Both the position numbers and the translations under genes were made by a program. The notes under the pieces are model-generated. The model did not search any database. It was given only the letters and a program-made list of their open reading frames with translations, and was not told the origin of the DNA. Below, one piece after another: positions 1 through 5,706 of a stretch of DNA of 11,936 nt. This DNA is from Candidatus Margulisiibacteriota bacterium (GTDB lineage Bacteria > Margulisbacteria > Termititenacia > Termititenacales > Termititenacaceae). The stretch is from positions 1 to 11,936 of the forward strand of contig JAITIE010000089.1 in NCBI GenBank assembly GCA_031279615.1, in the 5' to 3' direction. Each line of letters begins with the position of its first letter. Position 1 is the stretch's first letter.

Positions 1-210
1 GGACAGGCCGCGGGTCTAAAATATTATGACCTGCAGGGCGTGCCGCTGAGCAAGGACGAAAATCATCCGATGCACGGTTTTTACCGTTTCAAAAAAGGTT
101 TCAACGGGCAGGAAGTGGAGTTTGTGGGTGAGTATGATTTCGCGCCGCTGAATTGGCCGTATCAGCTCTGGCAAAATCTGCGTTTTGACCGGCGGCAATT
201 TTTGCAGTAG
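1..210 (+). CDS. FemAB-family peptidyltransferase, C-terminal end (5' truncated)
   Basis: Frame 1 is open from the first base to a TAG at 208-210, giving the last 69 residues of a protein that begins outside the window. The stretch HGFYRFKKGFNG followed by EVEFVGEYD matches the C-terminal GNAT-like domain of FemA/FemB/FemX and related proteins, where a G-x-Y-x-F-K-x-G-F-G-G motif is typical. Family members use aminoacyl-tRNA to add amino acids to the peptide side chain of peptidoglycan precursors in the cytoplasm. Some relatives act in other aminoacyl or acyl transfers. Only the tail is visible, so substrate and membership of a subfamily cannot be judged. The next gene, lepA, starts 108 bases later with its own candidate promoter, so an operon with lepA is not required. 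Confidence 0.72.
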   Translation, partial: GQAAGLKYYDLQGVPLSKDENHPMHGFYRFKKGFNGQEVEFVGEYDFAPLNWPYQLWQNLRFDRRQFLQ

Positions 211-232
211 CCAGCGCTTACGCTGCTTGCAA
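202..232 (+). terminator. Possible weak hairpin at the end of the FemAB gene
   Basis: CAGCG (212-216), loop CTTA and CGCTG (221-225) form a five-base-pair stem. An outer TTGCA/TGCAA pairing (202-206 with 228-232) lies beyond an internal loop and overlaps the stop codon. No T-run follows, so this is not a classic intrinsic terminator. It may be a weak terminator or an mRNA 3'-end structure. The rest of the gap up to lepA (233-300) shows nothing else. Confidence 0.25.
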
Positions 233-300
233 GAACTTACAACATACCCGCGGCTGCCGAGGAACAAAAATTTTTCTCGCTGTGATAACACGGGACAAAA

Positions 301-309
301 TGTTAAGAT
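301..309 (+). promoter_or_regulatory. Candidate extended -10 promoter of lepA
   Basis: TGTTAAGAT fits an extended -10 element (TG-N-TAAGAT) and ends 9 bases before the lepA ATG. No convincing -35 element lies 16-18 bases upstream, and no Shine-Dalgarno sequence precedes the ATG. If real, the leader would be only a few bases long. This matches the short or absent leaders predicted for other genes in the window. Confidence 0.35.
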
Positions 310-318
310 TTCCGCTGT

Positions 319-2115
319 ATGCAGATAGACTTGATCCGCAATTTTTCAATTATCGCGCACATCGACCACGGCAAGTCCACGCTGGCTGACCGCCTGCTGG
401 AGCTGACCGGCGCGGTGTCGGCGCGGGAAATGCGCGCCCAGCTGCTGGACTCGATGGACATTGAACGCGAGCGCGGCATTACGATCAAGCTCAATAACGC
501 GCGCTTGAGCTACGCGGCGCAGGATGGCAAAACTTATGAACTGAATCTGATCGACACGCCCGGCCATGTGGATTTTAGTTACGAGGTGTCACGCTCGCTG
601 GCGGCCTGCGAAGGCGCGCTGCTGGTCGTGGACGCTTCGCAGGGTATCGAGGCGCAGACGCTGGCCAATGTTGGTCTGGCGCGCGAGCTGGGCTTGAAAA
701 TAATTCCGGTGATTAACAAGATCGATTTGCCCGCCGCTGATGTGAATATGGCGCAGGAAGAATTGCTGGACGTGCTGGGTATTGATCCCGATGAATGTAT
801 TTTAGCCTCGGCCAAAGAAGGCCTCGGGATACAGGAGATTTTGGAAGCGATAGTGCGGCGCGTTCCCTGTCCGCAAAATAATAATCAGCCTTTGCAGGCG
901 CTGATTTTTGATTCTTATTTTGACGAGTACCGCGGCGTGGTGGCGCAGATCCGCGTCAAAGAAGGCGTGATCCGCAAAGGCATGATTATGCGCACGATGC
1001 AGACTGGCAAAGAGCACGAGATACTGGAGCTGGGCGTCAAAACCCCGGCGCCCAAACCTGTGGACGCGCTGTCGACCGGTGAGGTGGGCTATGTCATCGC
1101 CAATATCAAGGCTATCGAGGACGCGACGGTTGGCGATACGATCACTGATGCCGCCGCTCCGGCCGCCACGCCGCTGCCCGGTTATCAGCCGGCCAAGTCC
1201 ATGGTTTTCTGCGGACTTTTTCCGGTGGACGGCGAGCAGTTTGAGGATTTGCGCGAGGCTCTGGCCAAAATGAAACTCAACGACGCGGCTCTCCAGTACG
1301 AGCCGGAGACTTCGACCGCGTTGGGTTTTGGTTTTCGCTGCGGTTTTTTGGGGCTGCTGCATATGGAAATAGTGCAGGAGAGACTGGAGCGCGAGTACAA
1401 TCTCAATCTGCTGGCGACCACGCCCTCGGTGGAAGTGGAAGTGGTGAAGACCAATCAAGAGACCGTGCTGATCGATTCACCAGCCAAGCTGCCGCCGGTG
1501 TCCAGCATCGAGGCGATCCGCGAGCCGCTGGTCAAAGCGGTGATTATCACGCCCAATACCTACACCGGCGCGATCATGGAGCTGTGCCAGAAACGCCGCG
1601 GGGTTTTTCGCGATATGGAATATCTGGACAAGACGCGCGTGCGCCTGAATTACGAACTGCCGCTGATCGAGATCGTCACGGATTTTTTCAATAAATTAAA
1701 ATCCGTCTCGCAGGGTTACGCTTCTTTTGATTATGAATTTATAGGTTTCCGCGCGGCGGACATGATCAAGCTGGACATCCTGCTCCACGGCGAGCCGGTG
1801 GACGCGCTGGCGGTCATCATTCACCGCTCCACGGCGGAGTCCCGCGGACGCAAGCTTTGCGAGAAACTCAAAGAATTGATACCGCGGCACATGTTCGAGA
1901 TACCGGTGCAGGCGGCGATCGGCGGCAAGGTCATCGCCCGCGAGACCATCCGCGCCAACCGCAAGGACGTCACGGCCAAATGCTACGGCGGCGACGTGAC
2001 GCGCAAGCGCAAGCTCCTCGAAAAACAAAAAGAGGGCAAAAAACGCCTGAAATCCGTCGGCTCCGTGGACATCCCGCAAGAAGCGTTTTTGGCAATGCTG
2101 AGGATTGAGGACTAG
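319..2115 (+). CDS. lepA: Elongation factor 4 (LepA), ribosome-associated GTPase
   Basis: This encodes 598 residues, the usual length for LepA/EF4, a translational GTPase that acts on the ribosome and is linked to initiation, back-translocation and ribosome assembly. GTP-binding motifs are intact: G1 AHIDHGKST (13-21), G2 RGITIK (52-57), G3 DTPGHVD (79-85), G4 NKID (133-136) and G5 SAK (164-166). EF-G-like domains follow. The LepA-specific C-terminal domain is recognisable from [20 protein letters not shown] and the end [10 protein letters not shown]. The ATG at 319 is fixed by an in-frame TAA at 304-306 and by the conserved N-terminus; no Shine-Dalgarno sequence is seen. The last 16 codons are duplicated twice downstream (4000-4047 and 4760-4807). 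The tail of the working gene differs from those copies almost only at synonymous positions, so it may have been supplied by the inserted cassette. Confidence 0.98.
   Translation: MQIDLIRNFSIIAHIDHGKSTLADRLLELTGAVSAREMRAQLLDSMDIERERGITIKLNNARLSYAAQDGKTYELNLIDTPGHVDFSYEVSRSLAACEGALLVVDASQGIEAQTLANVGLARELGLKIIPVINKIDLPAADVNMAQEELLDVLGIDPDECILASAKEGLGIQEILEAIVRRVPCPQNNNQPLQALIFDSYFDEYRGVVAQIRVKEGVIRKGMIMRTMQTGKEHEILELGVKTPAPKPVDALSTGEVGYVIANIKAIEDATVGDTITDAAAPAATPLPGYQPAKSMVFCGLFPVDGEQFEDLREALAKMKLNDAALQYEPETSTALGFGFRCGFLGLLHMEIVQERLEREYNLNLLATTPSVEVEVVKTNQETVLIDSPAKLPPVSSIEAIREPLVKAVIITPNTYTGAIMELCQKRRGVFRDMEYLDKTRVRLNYELPLIEIVTDFFNKLKSVSQGYASFDYEFIGFRAADMIKLDILLHGEPVDALAVIIHRSTAESRGRKLCEKLKELIPRHMFEIPVQAAIGGKVIARETIRANRKDVTAKCYGGDVTRKRKLLEKQKEGKKRLKSVGSVDIPQEAFLAMLRIED
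2068..2115 (+). repeat. lepA-tail repeat, copy A (functional lepA end)
   Basis: These last 16 codons of lepA (encoding [15 protein letters not shown] and stop) are the first of three copies. Aligned without gaps to copy B (4000-4047) it matches at 39 of 48 bases. The differences are synonymous except AGG/AAA (R/K) and the stop TAG/TGA. The longest block identical in all three copies is GAAGCGTTTTTGGC at 2080-2093. After the stop, copies A and B also share a T6 run, five bases, then ATATA. Confidence 0.9.
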
Positions 2116-2174
2116 GTTTTTTGGTTTATATAGATTGCTGATGAGAATAGCAAGGTTTTTATTGTAAAATCAGG

Positions 2175-2180
2175 TATAAT
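2175..2180 (+). promoter_or_regulatory. -10 box (TATAAT) of the restriction-modification operon, leaderless
   Basis: A perfect TATAAT is followed by GTGGTT and then the ATG at 2187, so transcription should begin at or next to the A of that ATG. No clear -35 element is seen 17 bases upstream (AAGGTT). This arrangement decides the start codon: the in-frame GTG at 2181 would lie upstream of the predicted transcript. The toxin-antitoxin promoter at 4078-4083 has the same spacing. Confidence 0.65.
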
Positions 2181-2186
2181 GTGGTT

Positions 2187-3068
2187 ATGAGCTTTCTGGA
2201 ACTATGCGCAAAAATAAAAAGTGAAGCAGCCCGAAGATCATTTGAAGTATCTACGCAGGTTTTAGAGCAAAAAATATATTCCCTTAACAGGAGAGAGTTG
2301 CTTTCTATTGTTGCGGCAATCGGAGCCATTCCCGAAAACATAGGGCATGATTCTACGGAGGAAAAATTATATGCCAAAGCATCAGATATTGTTTTGGCGA
2401 AATGTTTGCGAGAATTAGGGCTTAGCGCTGTTATCAATAAAAAGCGGGCGAATTGCGCTGATGTCGTGGCAAAAAGCATGTTTCATGGTTATTCATTAGT
2501 GGGCGAAGCGAAATCTTTCAGGTTGAGCCGCACGGCTAAAAATCAGAAAGATTTTAAAGTTAAGTCTTTGGCAGATTGGCGCGGGGATAATAATTATGCT
2601 GTTTTGACGTGTCCGTATTATCAATATCCCAAATCCAAAAGCCAGATTTATGGTCAGGCTTTGAATGATAATGTTTCTTTGTTTTCGTGGGAATATTTTT
2701 CTGTTTTGCTGGCAAATAAAATTTCAGAAAACAAGCTGGTGAATTTTGCTGACTTATGGAATTGCAGTTTTCTGTTGGCGAAAAATACCAGAGTAACTGA
2801 TAAGGATAATTGTTTTTTATTAAAGCAAGATGCTTTTATGAAAAAATGTCTAAAATTAAGCGATAAAAAATTTGAGGCTTATTTTAGTGAATTTAGAGAC
2901 AATATTGTGGTCAGAGGAAATTTAGAAATAAAATATTGGCAGGCTAAAATAATGGAAATAAAAAAATATACGAGAAAACAAGCCATTAAAGAATTATTAC
3001 TGTCTTTAAAATTGAATGAAAAAATATCTGCGATTAGGAAATATATTGATTCGTTGGAGCATAAATAA
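2187..3068 (+). CDS. HindIII-like type II restriction endonuclease
   Basis: This encodes 293 residues, close to the 300 of HindIII. Resemblance to remembered HindIII runs along the whole chain and is strongest at SFRLSRTAKNQKDFKVK (110-126), DYAVLT/NYAVLT and the LLFSWEH/LFSWEY region. The homology predicts cutting of AAGCTT as a Mg2+-dependent PD-(D/E)XK enzyme. The catalytic pair appears as E107-A-K109, where HindIII has D108-A-K110, a conservative change allowed by the motif; D92 is also conserved. The ATG at 2187 is chosen because TATAAT ends six bases before it; a GTG at 2181 is the alternative. The TAA overlaps the ATG of the methyltransferase by one base (TAATG). No controller (C) protein gene is present. 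Function is inferred from similarity and from the neighbour, which is HindIII-methylase-like. Confidence 0.9.
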   Translation: MSFLELCAKIKSEAARRSFEVSTQVLEQKIYSLNRRELLSIVAAIGAIPENIGHDSTEEKLYAKASDIVLAKCLRELGLSAVINKKRANCADVVAKSMFHGYSLVGEAKSFRLSRTAKNQKDFKVKSLADWRGDNNYAVLTCPYYQYPKSKSQIYGQALNDNVSLFSWEYFSVLLANKISENKLVNFADLWNCSFLLAKNTRVTDKDNCFLLKQDAFMKKCLKLSDKKFEAYFSEFRDNIVVRGNLEIKYWQAKIMEIKKYTRKQAIKELLLSLKLNEKISAIRKYIDSLEHK

Positions 3069-3991
3069 TGTCTTTGATTAGGCCGAACAATATTTATCAT
3101 GGTGATTCAAAAGAATTAATCGGAGGAGTGGAAGACAACTCCGTTGATTTGATCCTGAGTGATATTCCCTATGGCATAGGCATAGATGAATGGGATGTTT
3201 TGCACGCCAATACTAATAATGCTTATCTTGGTTCTAGCCCGGCGCAGGAAAAGGCCGGCGCGGTATTTAAAAAACGCGGCAAACCCTTGAATGGTTGGTC
3301 TGAAGCAGACAGGCTGATTTCAAAACAGTATTATGAGTGGATTACAATTTGGGCTGCAGAATGGCTGCGGGTTGTCAAGCCGGGAGCGAATGTTTTTGTT
3401 TTTGCCGGCAGACGTTTGGCGCATCGCTGTATTTGTGCATTTGAAGATGCCGGTTTTACTTATAAAGATATGTTGGCTTGGGATAAGGCCCGCGCCGCGC
3501 ATCGAGCGCAAAGAATTAGTGTGGTTTTTGAGCGCAGACAGGATTTTGAATCTGCGGATAAATGGATCGGCTGGAAAGTCGGTAATCTGCGCCCGTTATT
3601 TGAGCCGATACTTTGGTTTACCAAGCCTTATAAGATTGGCGGTACTTTGGCGGATAATATTTTACAGTATGGCTTAGGGGCTTTTAATGAAAAGATTTTA
3701 GAAAAGTATGGGCAGGAGCCGGATAACATTATTCGTATTCAAGCTCGGCGTTCAGATGTTGGATTGCACACCACCCAGAAACCCTTAAAGCTCATGGAAT
3801 TACTGATTGAATTGACGACGACGGAAAATCAATTGGTGCTGGATCCTTTTTGTGGCAGCGGCACAACTTTGGTGGCGGCTTTTAGATTAAAAAGAAATTA
3901 TATTGGATTTGAAAGGGAGAAAGAATATTGCGACATTGTTGCTGACAGATTACAAAAAGAAGAACATGTTTTAGACGGTATGTTGTTTTGA
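3068..3991 (+). CDS. M.HindIII-like DNA adenine methyltransferase (beta class)
   Basis: This encodes 307 residues, similar in length to M.HindIII. The catalytic motif IV SDIPYG (31-36) comes before the S-adenosylmethionine motif I VLDPFCGSGTT (257-267). This order defines beta-class amino-methyltransferases. HTTQKP (234-239) is the usual motif upstream of motif I in such enzymes. IDEWDVLH, SSPAQEK and RGKPLNGWSEAD in the N-terminal half match my memory of M.HindIII, which makes N6-methyladenine in AAGCTT. The enzyme should protect the host from the endonuclease just upstream. GGAG at 3056-3059 is a well-placed Shine-Dalgarno sequence, and the one-base TAATG overlap suggests coupled translation. 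A TATATT at 3042-3047 could serve as an internal -10 box but lacks a clear -35. Confidence 0.93.
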   Translation: MSLIRPNNIYHGDSKELIGGVEDNSVDLILSDIPYGIGIDEWDVLHANTNNAYLGSSPAQEKAGAVFKKRGKPLNGWSEADRLISKQYYEWITIWAAEWLRVVKPGANVFVFAGRRLAHRCICAFEDAGFTYKDMLAWDKARAAHRAQRISVVFERRQDFESADKWIGWKVGNLRPLFEPILWFTKPYKIGGTLADNILQYGLGAFNEKILEKYGQEPDNIIRIQARRSDVGLHTTQKPLKLMELLIELTTTENQLVLDPFCGSGTTLVAAFRLKRNYIGFEREKEYCDIVADRLQKEEHVLDGMLF

Positions 3992-3999
3992 GTCCATAA

Positions 4000-4047
4000 G
4001 ACATCCCGCAGGAAGCGTTTTTGGCGATGCTAAAAATCGAGGATTGA
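4000..4047 (+). repeat. lepA-tail repeat, copy B (orphan gene tail)
   Basis: This lies 8 bases after the methyltransferase stop. Read in the lepA frame it encodes [15 protein letters not shown] and a TGA, the complete LepA C-terminal end with R595 changed to K. There is no gene body in front of it. Bases 4004-4047 are identical over 44 bases to 4764-4807 (copy C). Weak similarity to lepA continues upstream to about 3993 (TCC). It is the junction between cassettes 1 and 2. Confidence 0.93.
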
Positions 4048-4074
4048 TTTTTTAACGCATATAAAATATTTCAA

Positions 4075-4083
4075 TGGTATAAT
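4075..4083 (+). promoter_or_regulatory. Extended -10 promoter of the toxin-antitoxin operon, leaderless
   Basis: TGGTATAAT is an extended -10 element (TG-N-TATAAT) that ends six bases before the ATG at 4090, so the mRNA is predicted to start at or beside the initiator codon. No strong -35 or Shine-Dalgarno sequence is seen. The geometry is the same as at the restriction-modification promoter (TATAAT, six bases, ATG). Confidence 0.65.
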
Positions 4084-4089
4084 AAATGT

Positions 4090-4389
4090 ATGAATGACTT
4101 TTTGTATAGCGTGAGCGACATCAAATCCCGTATCGCTAGTGTGGCCGATAAATACGGCATTGGACGGGCTTTTTTGTTCGGTTCTTACGCCCGAGGCGAA
4201 GCCACGCCGCAGAGCGATATTGATATTTGTATTGAAAAAGGCCAGCTCCGTACTTTGCTGGAATTGTCGGGATTTTATCAGGATTTGGAAAAAACTTTGC
4301 AGCGCAAGGTCGATGTTGTGACTATGGACGGGCTGGACAATAATTTTAAAGATGAAATAAAAAAAGAATTTGTGCTTATTTATGAGTAA
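4090..4389 (+). CDS. mntA: MntA-like minimal nucleotidyltransferase (antitoxin)
   Basis: This encodes 99 residues, the usual size of stand-alone minimal nucleotidyltransferases. The GSX10DXD signature is complete: G31-S32, YARGEATPQS, D43-I-D45. A third acidic residue sits in KVDVV (D75). In MntA/HepT systems the protein transfers AMP groups from ATP to a tyrosine of the HEPN toxin and so switches it off in the cytoplasm. The pairing here with a HEPN gene overlapping by eight bases supports that role. The ATG follows a TATAAT by six bases, and no Shine-Dalgarno sequence is seen. The pair lies between two copies of the lepA tail. Substrate and activity are inferred from the family. Confidence 0.9.
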   Translation: MNDFLYSVSDIKSRIASVADKYGIGRAFLFGSYARGEATPQSDIDICIEKGQLRTLLELSGFYQDLEKTLQRKVDVVTMDGLDNNFKDEIKKEFVLIYE

Positions 4390-4732
4390 TTCAAAAGACA
4401 CTAGTTTGCTCAAACATATTATCAAACATTGCGAGGCGATCGTTGCCGCGCAGAAAAGATTTGGTGATAACTTTGAAGTTTTCAAGTCAGATGCGGATTA
4501 TTTTAATTCGGTTTGTATGAGTTTGCTGCAAATTGGCGAGCTGGCCAATCATTTGTCGGCGGAGTTTAAGACCAAACACAAAATGCTGCCCTGGCCGGAA
4601 ATTATCGGGTTACGTAATGTTGTCGTCCATGGGTATGGACAGTTGGACGCCGCTATTGTCTGGGCGACGCTTAATGAGGACGTGCCCAAGTTGCGTCAGT
4701 ATTGCGCTAAATTGATGTCTTTGAATAAATAA
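4382..4732 (+). CDS. hepT: HepT-like HEPN ribonuclease toxin (DUF86 family)
   Basis: This encodes 116 residues in an all-helical HEPN/DUF86 pattern. The catalytic RX4HXY motif is intact: R78-NVVV-H83-G-Y85. Upstream, QIGELA (50-55) and PW (70-71) are typical of the family. Toxins of this family cleave RNA as dimers. In studied pairs, the tyrosine of the motif is AMPylated by the cognate nucleotidyltransferase. The ATG at 4382 lies inside the end of mntA (ATGAGTAA overlap, eight bases), so toxin synthesis is probably coupled to antitoxin translation. An in-frame TTG at 4370 would add four residues but has no better signal. The gene ends 31 bases before lepA-tail copy C. Confidence 0.9.
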   Translation: MSNSKDTSLLKHIIKHCEAIVAAQKRFGDNFEVFKSDADYFNSVCMSLLQIGELANHLSAEFKTKHKMLPWPEIIGLRNVVVHGYGQLDAAIVWATLNEDVPKLRQYCAKLMSLNK

Positions 4733-4746
4733 ACAAAACCATGGAT

Positions 4747-4807
4747 GCCGGTTCCTGTGGCCCTCCCGCAGGAAGCGTTTTTGGCGATGCTAAAAATCGA
4801 GGATTGA
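4747..4807 (+). repeat. lepA-tail repeat, copy C (outermost orphan tail)
   Basis: Bases 4764-4807 are identical to copy B over 44 bases and encode [14 protein letters not shown] and TGA. Further upstream, 4747-4763 still resembles lepA 2055-2071 but with base changes and one extra T near 4756, which breaks the reading frame. The homology is thus longer and more decayed than in copy B. It marks the right edge of the accessory segment; the slipin promoter begins immediately after. Confidence 0.9.
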
Positions 4808-4833
4808 AGTTTTAATATTTGTCCGAATTAAGT

Positions 4834-4839
4834 TATAAT
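4834..4839 (+). promoter_or_regulatory. -10 box (TATAAT) of the slipin gene
   Basis: A perfect TATAAT is followed by a leader of about 24 bases with AAGGAG at 4859-4864 and the ATG at 4870. The -35 region is weak (TTTAAT at 4811-4816, 17-base spacer). The promoter lies directly beyond lepA-tail copy C. It shows that a TTG at 4819, in frame with the slipin, is upstream of transcription and not the start. Confidence 0.6.
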
Positions 4840-4869
4840 TCTCAAATATTTTTCAGCGAAGGAGATTTT

Positions 4870-5649
4870 ATGCAATTTATCATTTTTGGTTTGTTTGTGA
4901 TCGTGGCGCTGGTGTTGGTTTCGATTAAGCAGATTAATCAGTACGAACGCGGCCTGCTTTTTTCTTTTGGCCGGTTTACAAGAATTCTGGAGCCGGGCTG
5001 GCGGCTGGCGCTGCCGGTGGTCCAGTCTTTTGACAAAGTGGATATCCGCACCAAAGCGGTCGACGTGCCGGAGCAGGACGCGATCACGCGCGACAATGTC
5101 TCGATCAAAATTAACGCCGTGATTTATTACAAAGTTTTTGACGCGGGCAAGGCGATTATCGAAGTCGAGAATTTTTATTACGCCGTGAGCCAGCTGGCGC
5201 AGACCACGATGCGCAACGCCGTCGGCTCGGTGACGCTCGACGAGTTGCTGACCGACCGCGAAAAAGTTTCCCGGGAAATTTGTTCGATTATCGACAAATT
5301 GACCGACCCGTGGGGCATCAAAGTTGAAAATGTGGAATTAAAAGACGTCACGTTGTCCGAGGAGATGAAGCGCGTCATCGCCAAAGTCGCGGAAGCCGAG
5401 CGGGAAAAACGCGCGGTCATCACCAAAGCCGCCGGTGAAGTCGAGGCTTCGGAAAATCTGGCCAAAGCCGCTTCACTCATGGGCAGCACGCCCGGCGCGC
5501 TGCATTTGCGCACACTGTCCACGCTCAATGACCTGAGCTCTGACCAGTCCAACACGGTGATTTTTGCCGTGCCGGTCGAAGCTTTGCGCGCGCTGGAAGG
5601 CTTGGCCAAACTGACGGAGACTTTGACACAGCCCAAGTCCGGCAAGTAA
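4870..5649 (+). CDS. Slipin / stomatin-like SPFH (band 7) membrane protein
   Basis: This encodes 259 residues. A single hydrophobic segment (about 3-19) anchors the N-terminus in the membrane. An SPFH/band 7 domain follows (about 20-190), with the slipin hallmarks YERGLLFSFGRF, EPGWRLALP and VDIRTKAVDVP. A charged helical stretch, AEAEREKRAVITKAAGE, and a short tail complete it. Slipins assemble into large ring or cage oligomers in membrane microdomains; client proteins vary and are unknown here. The partner gene nfeD, often next to slipins, is absent on both sides. HflC/HflK is less likely because the gene stands alone and the domain order is slipin-like. The ATG at 4870 is supported by AAGGAG six bases upstream and by the membrane anchor beginning there. 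It ends just before a hairpin shared with a convergent small gene. Confidence 0.9.
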   Translation: MQFIIFGLFVIVALVLVSIKQINQYERGLLFSFGRFTRILEPGWRLALPVVQSFDKVDIRTKAVDVPEQDAITRDNVSIKINAVIYYKVFDAGKAIIEVENFYYAVSQLAQTTMRNAVGSVTLDELLTDREKVSREICSIIDKLTDPWGIKVENVELKDVTLSEEMKRVIAKVAEAEREKRAVITKAAGEVEASENLAKAASLMGSTPGALHLRTLSTLNDLSSDQSNTVIFAVPVEALRALEGLAKLTETLTQPKSGK

Positions 5650-5653
5650 ATTA

Positions 5654-5701
5654 GAGAGTGTAAATTAAACTGTGTAAACAGCGCACTCCATTTACACTCT
5701 C
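5654..5701. terminator. Hairpin between convergent genes, likely bidirectional terminator
   Basis: GAGAGTGTAAAT (5654-5665) and ATTTACACTCTC (5690-5701) are perfect 12-base inverted repeats around a 24-base loop that can itself fold (CTGT-GTAA-ACAG, 5670-5681). The hairpin begins 5 bases after the slipin stop and lies 5 bases beyond the stop of the minus-strand small gene. On the plus strand a T6 run follows only after 11 bases, so it is not a textbook terminator. The heptamer TAAATTA occurs three times (5647, 5661, 5703), which leaves open a protein-binding role. Confidence 0.5.
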
Positions 5702-5706
5702 GTAAA

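Larger units (their letters stand above)
2116..3999 (+). mobile_element. Putative lepA-3'-end cassette 1 carrying a restriction-modification system
   Basis: This segment lies between lepA-tail copies A and B and holds only the endonuclease and methyltransferase genes with a promoter. Repeat-to-repeat length is 1932 bases (2080 to 4012). It is visibly richer in A and T than lepA and the slipin gene, most clearly in the endonuclease gene, which suggests transfer. No integrase, transposase or inverted terminal repeats are present. The cassette interpretation rests on the repeated gene tail and on the foreign-looking content. Exact ends are uncertain because crossover could have happened anywhere in the repeat. 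Confidence 0.55.
4048..4759 (+). mobile_element. Putative lepA-3'-end cassette 2 carrying an MNT/HEPN toxin-antitoxin module
   Basis: This segment lies between lepA-tail copies B and C. It contains one promoter and two overlapping genes. Repeat-to-repeat length is 760 bases (4012 to 4772). No recombinase gene is present. Because copies B and C share 44 identical bases, recombination between them would remove the segment cleanly and leave one tail copy. Assignment as a cassette is inference from the repeats and the addiction-module content. Confidence 0.52.

Noticed and set aside
281-295. TGTGATAACACGGGA before lepA as an operator
   Set aside because: Only a short imperfect dyad; nothing else supports a repressor site.
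802-1458. 218-codon open frame on the minus strand inside lepA
   Set aside because: It lies opposite a fully conserved lepA, has Arg/His/Gln-rich low-information composition, no ribosome binding site and no recognisable motif; an antisense shadow of GC-rich codons.
1857-2108. 83-codon plus-strand frame overlapping the end of lepA
   Set aside because: It is a +1 frame shadow within the conserved LepA C-terminal domain.
2181-2186. GTG at 2181 as start of the restriction endonuclease
   Set aside because: It falls directly after the TATAAT and would be upstream of the predicted transcript start; ATG 2187 fits the spacing and the HindIII-like N-terminus.
4370-4381. TTG at 4370 as start of HepT
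   Set aside because: It adds only four residues with no Shine-Dalgarno sequence; ATG 4382 gives a compact overlap typical of coupled genes.
2068-4807. The three repeats read as a CRISPR array or an integron attI/attC array
   Set aside because: The spacers are whole operons of unequal length, the repeats are a protein-coding gene tail without attC-like fold, and there is no cas or intI gene in the window.
4819-4869. TTG at 4819 as start of the slipin
   Set aside because: The codon lies upstream of the TATAAT at 4834-4839, and the added residues are not membrane-like; AAGGAG and ATG 4870 give a normal slipin N-terminus.
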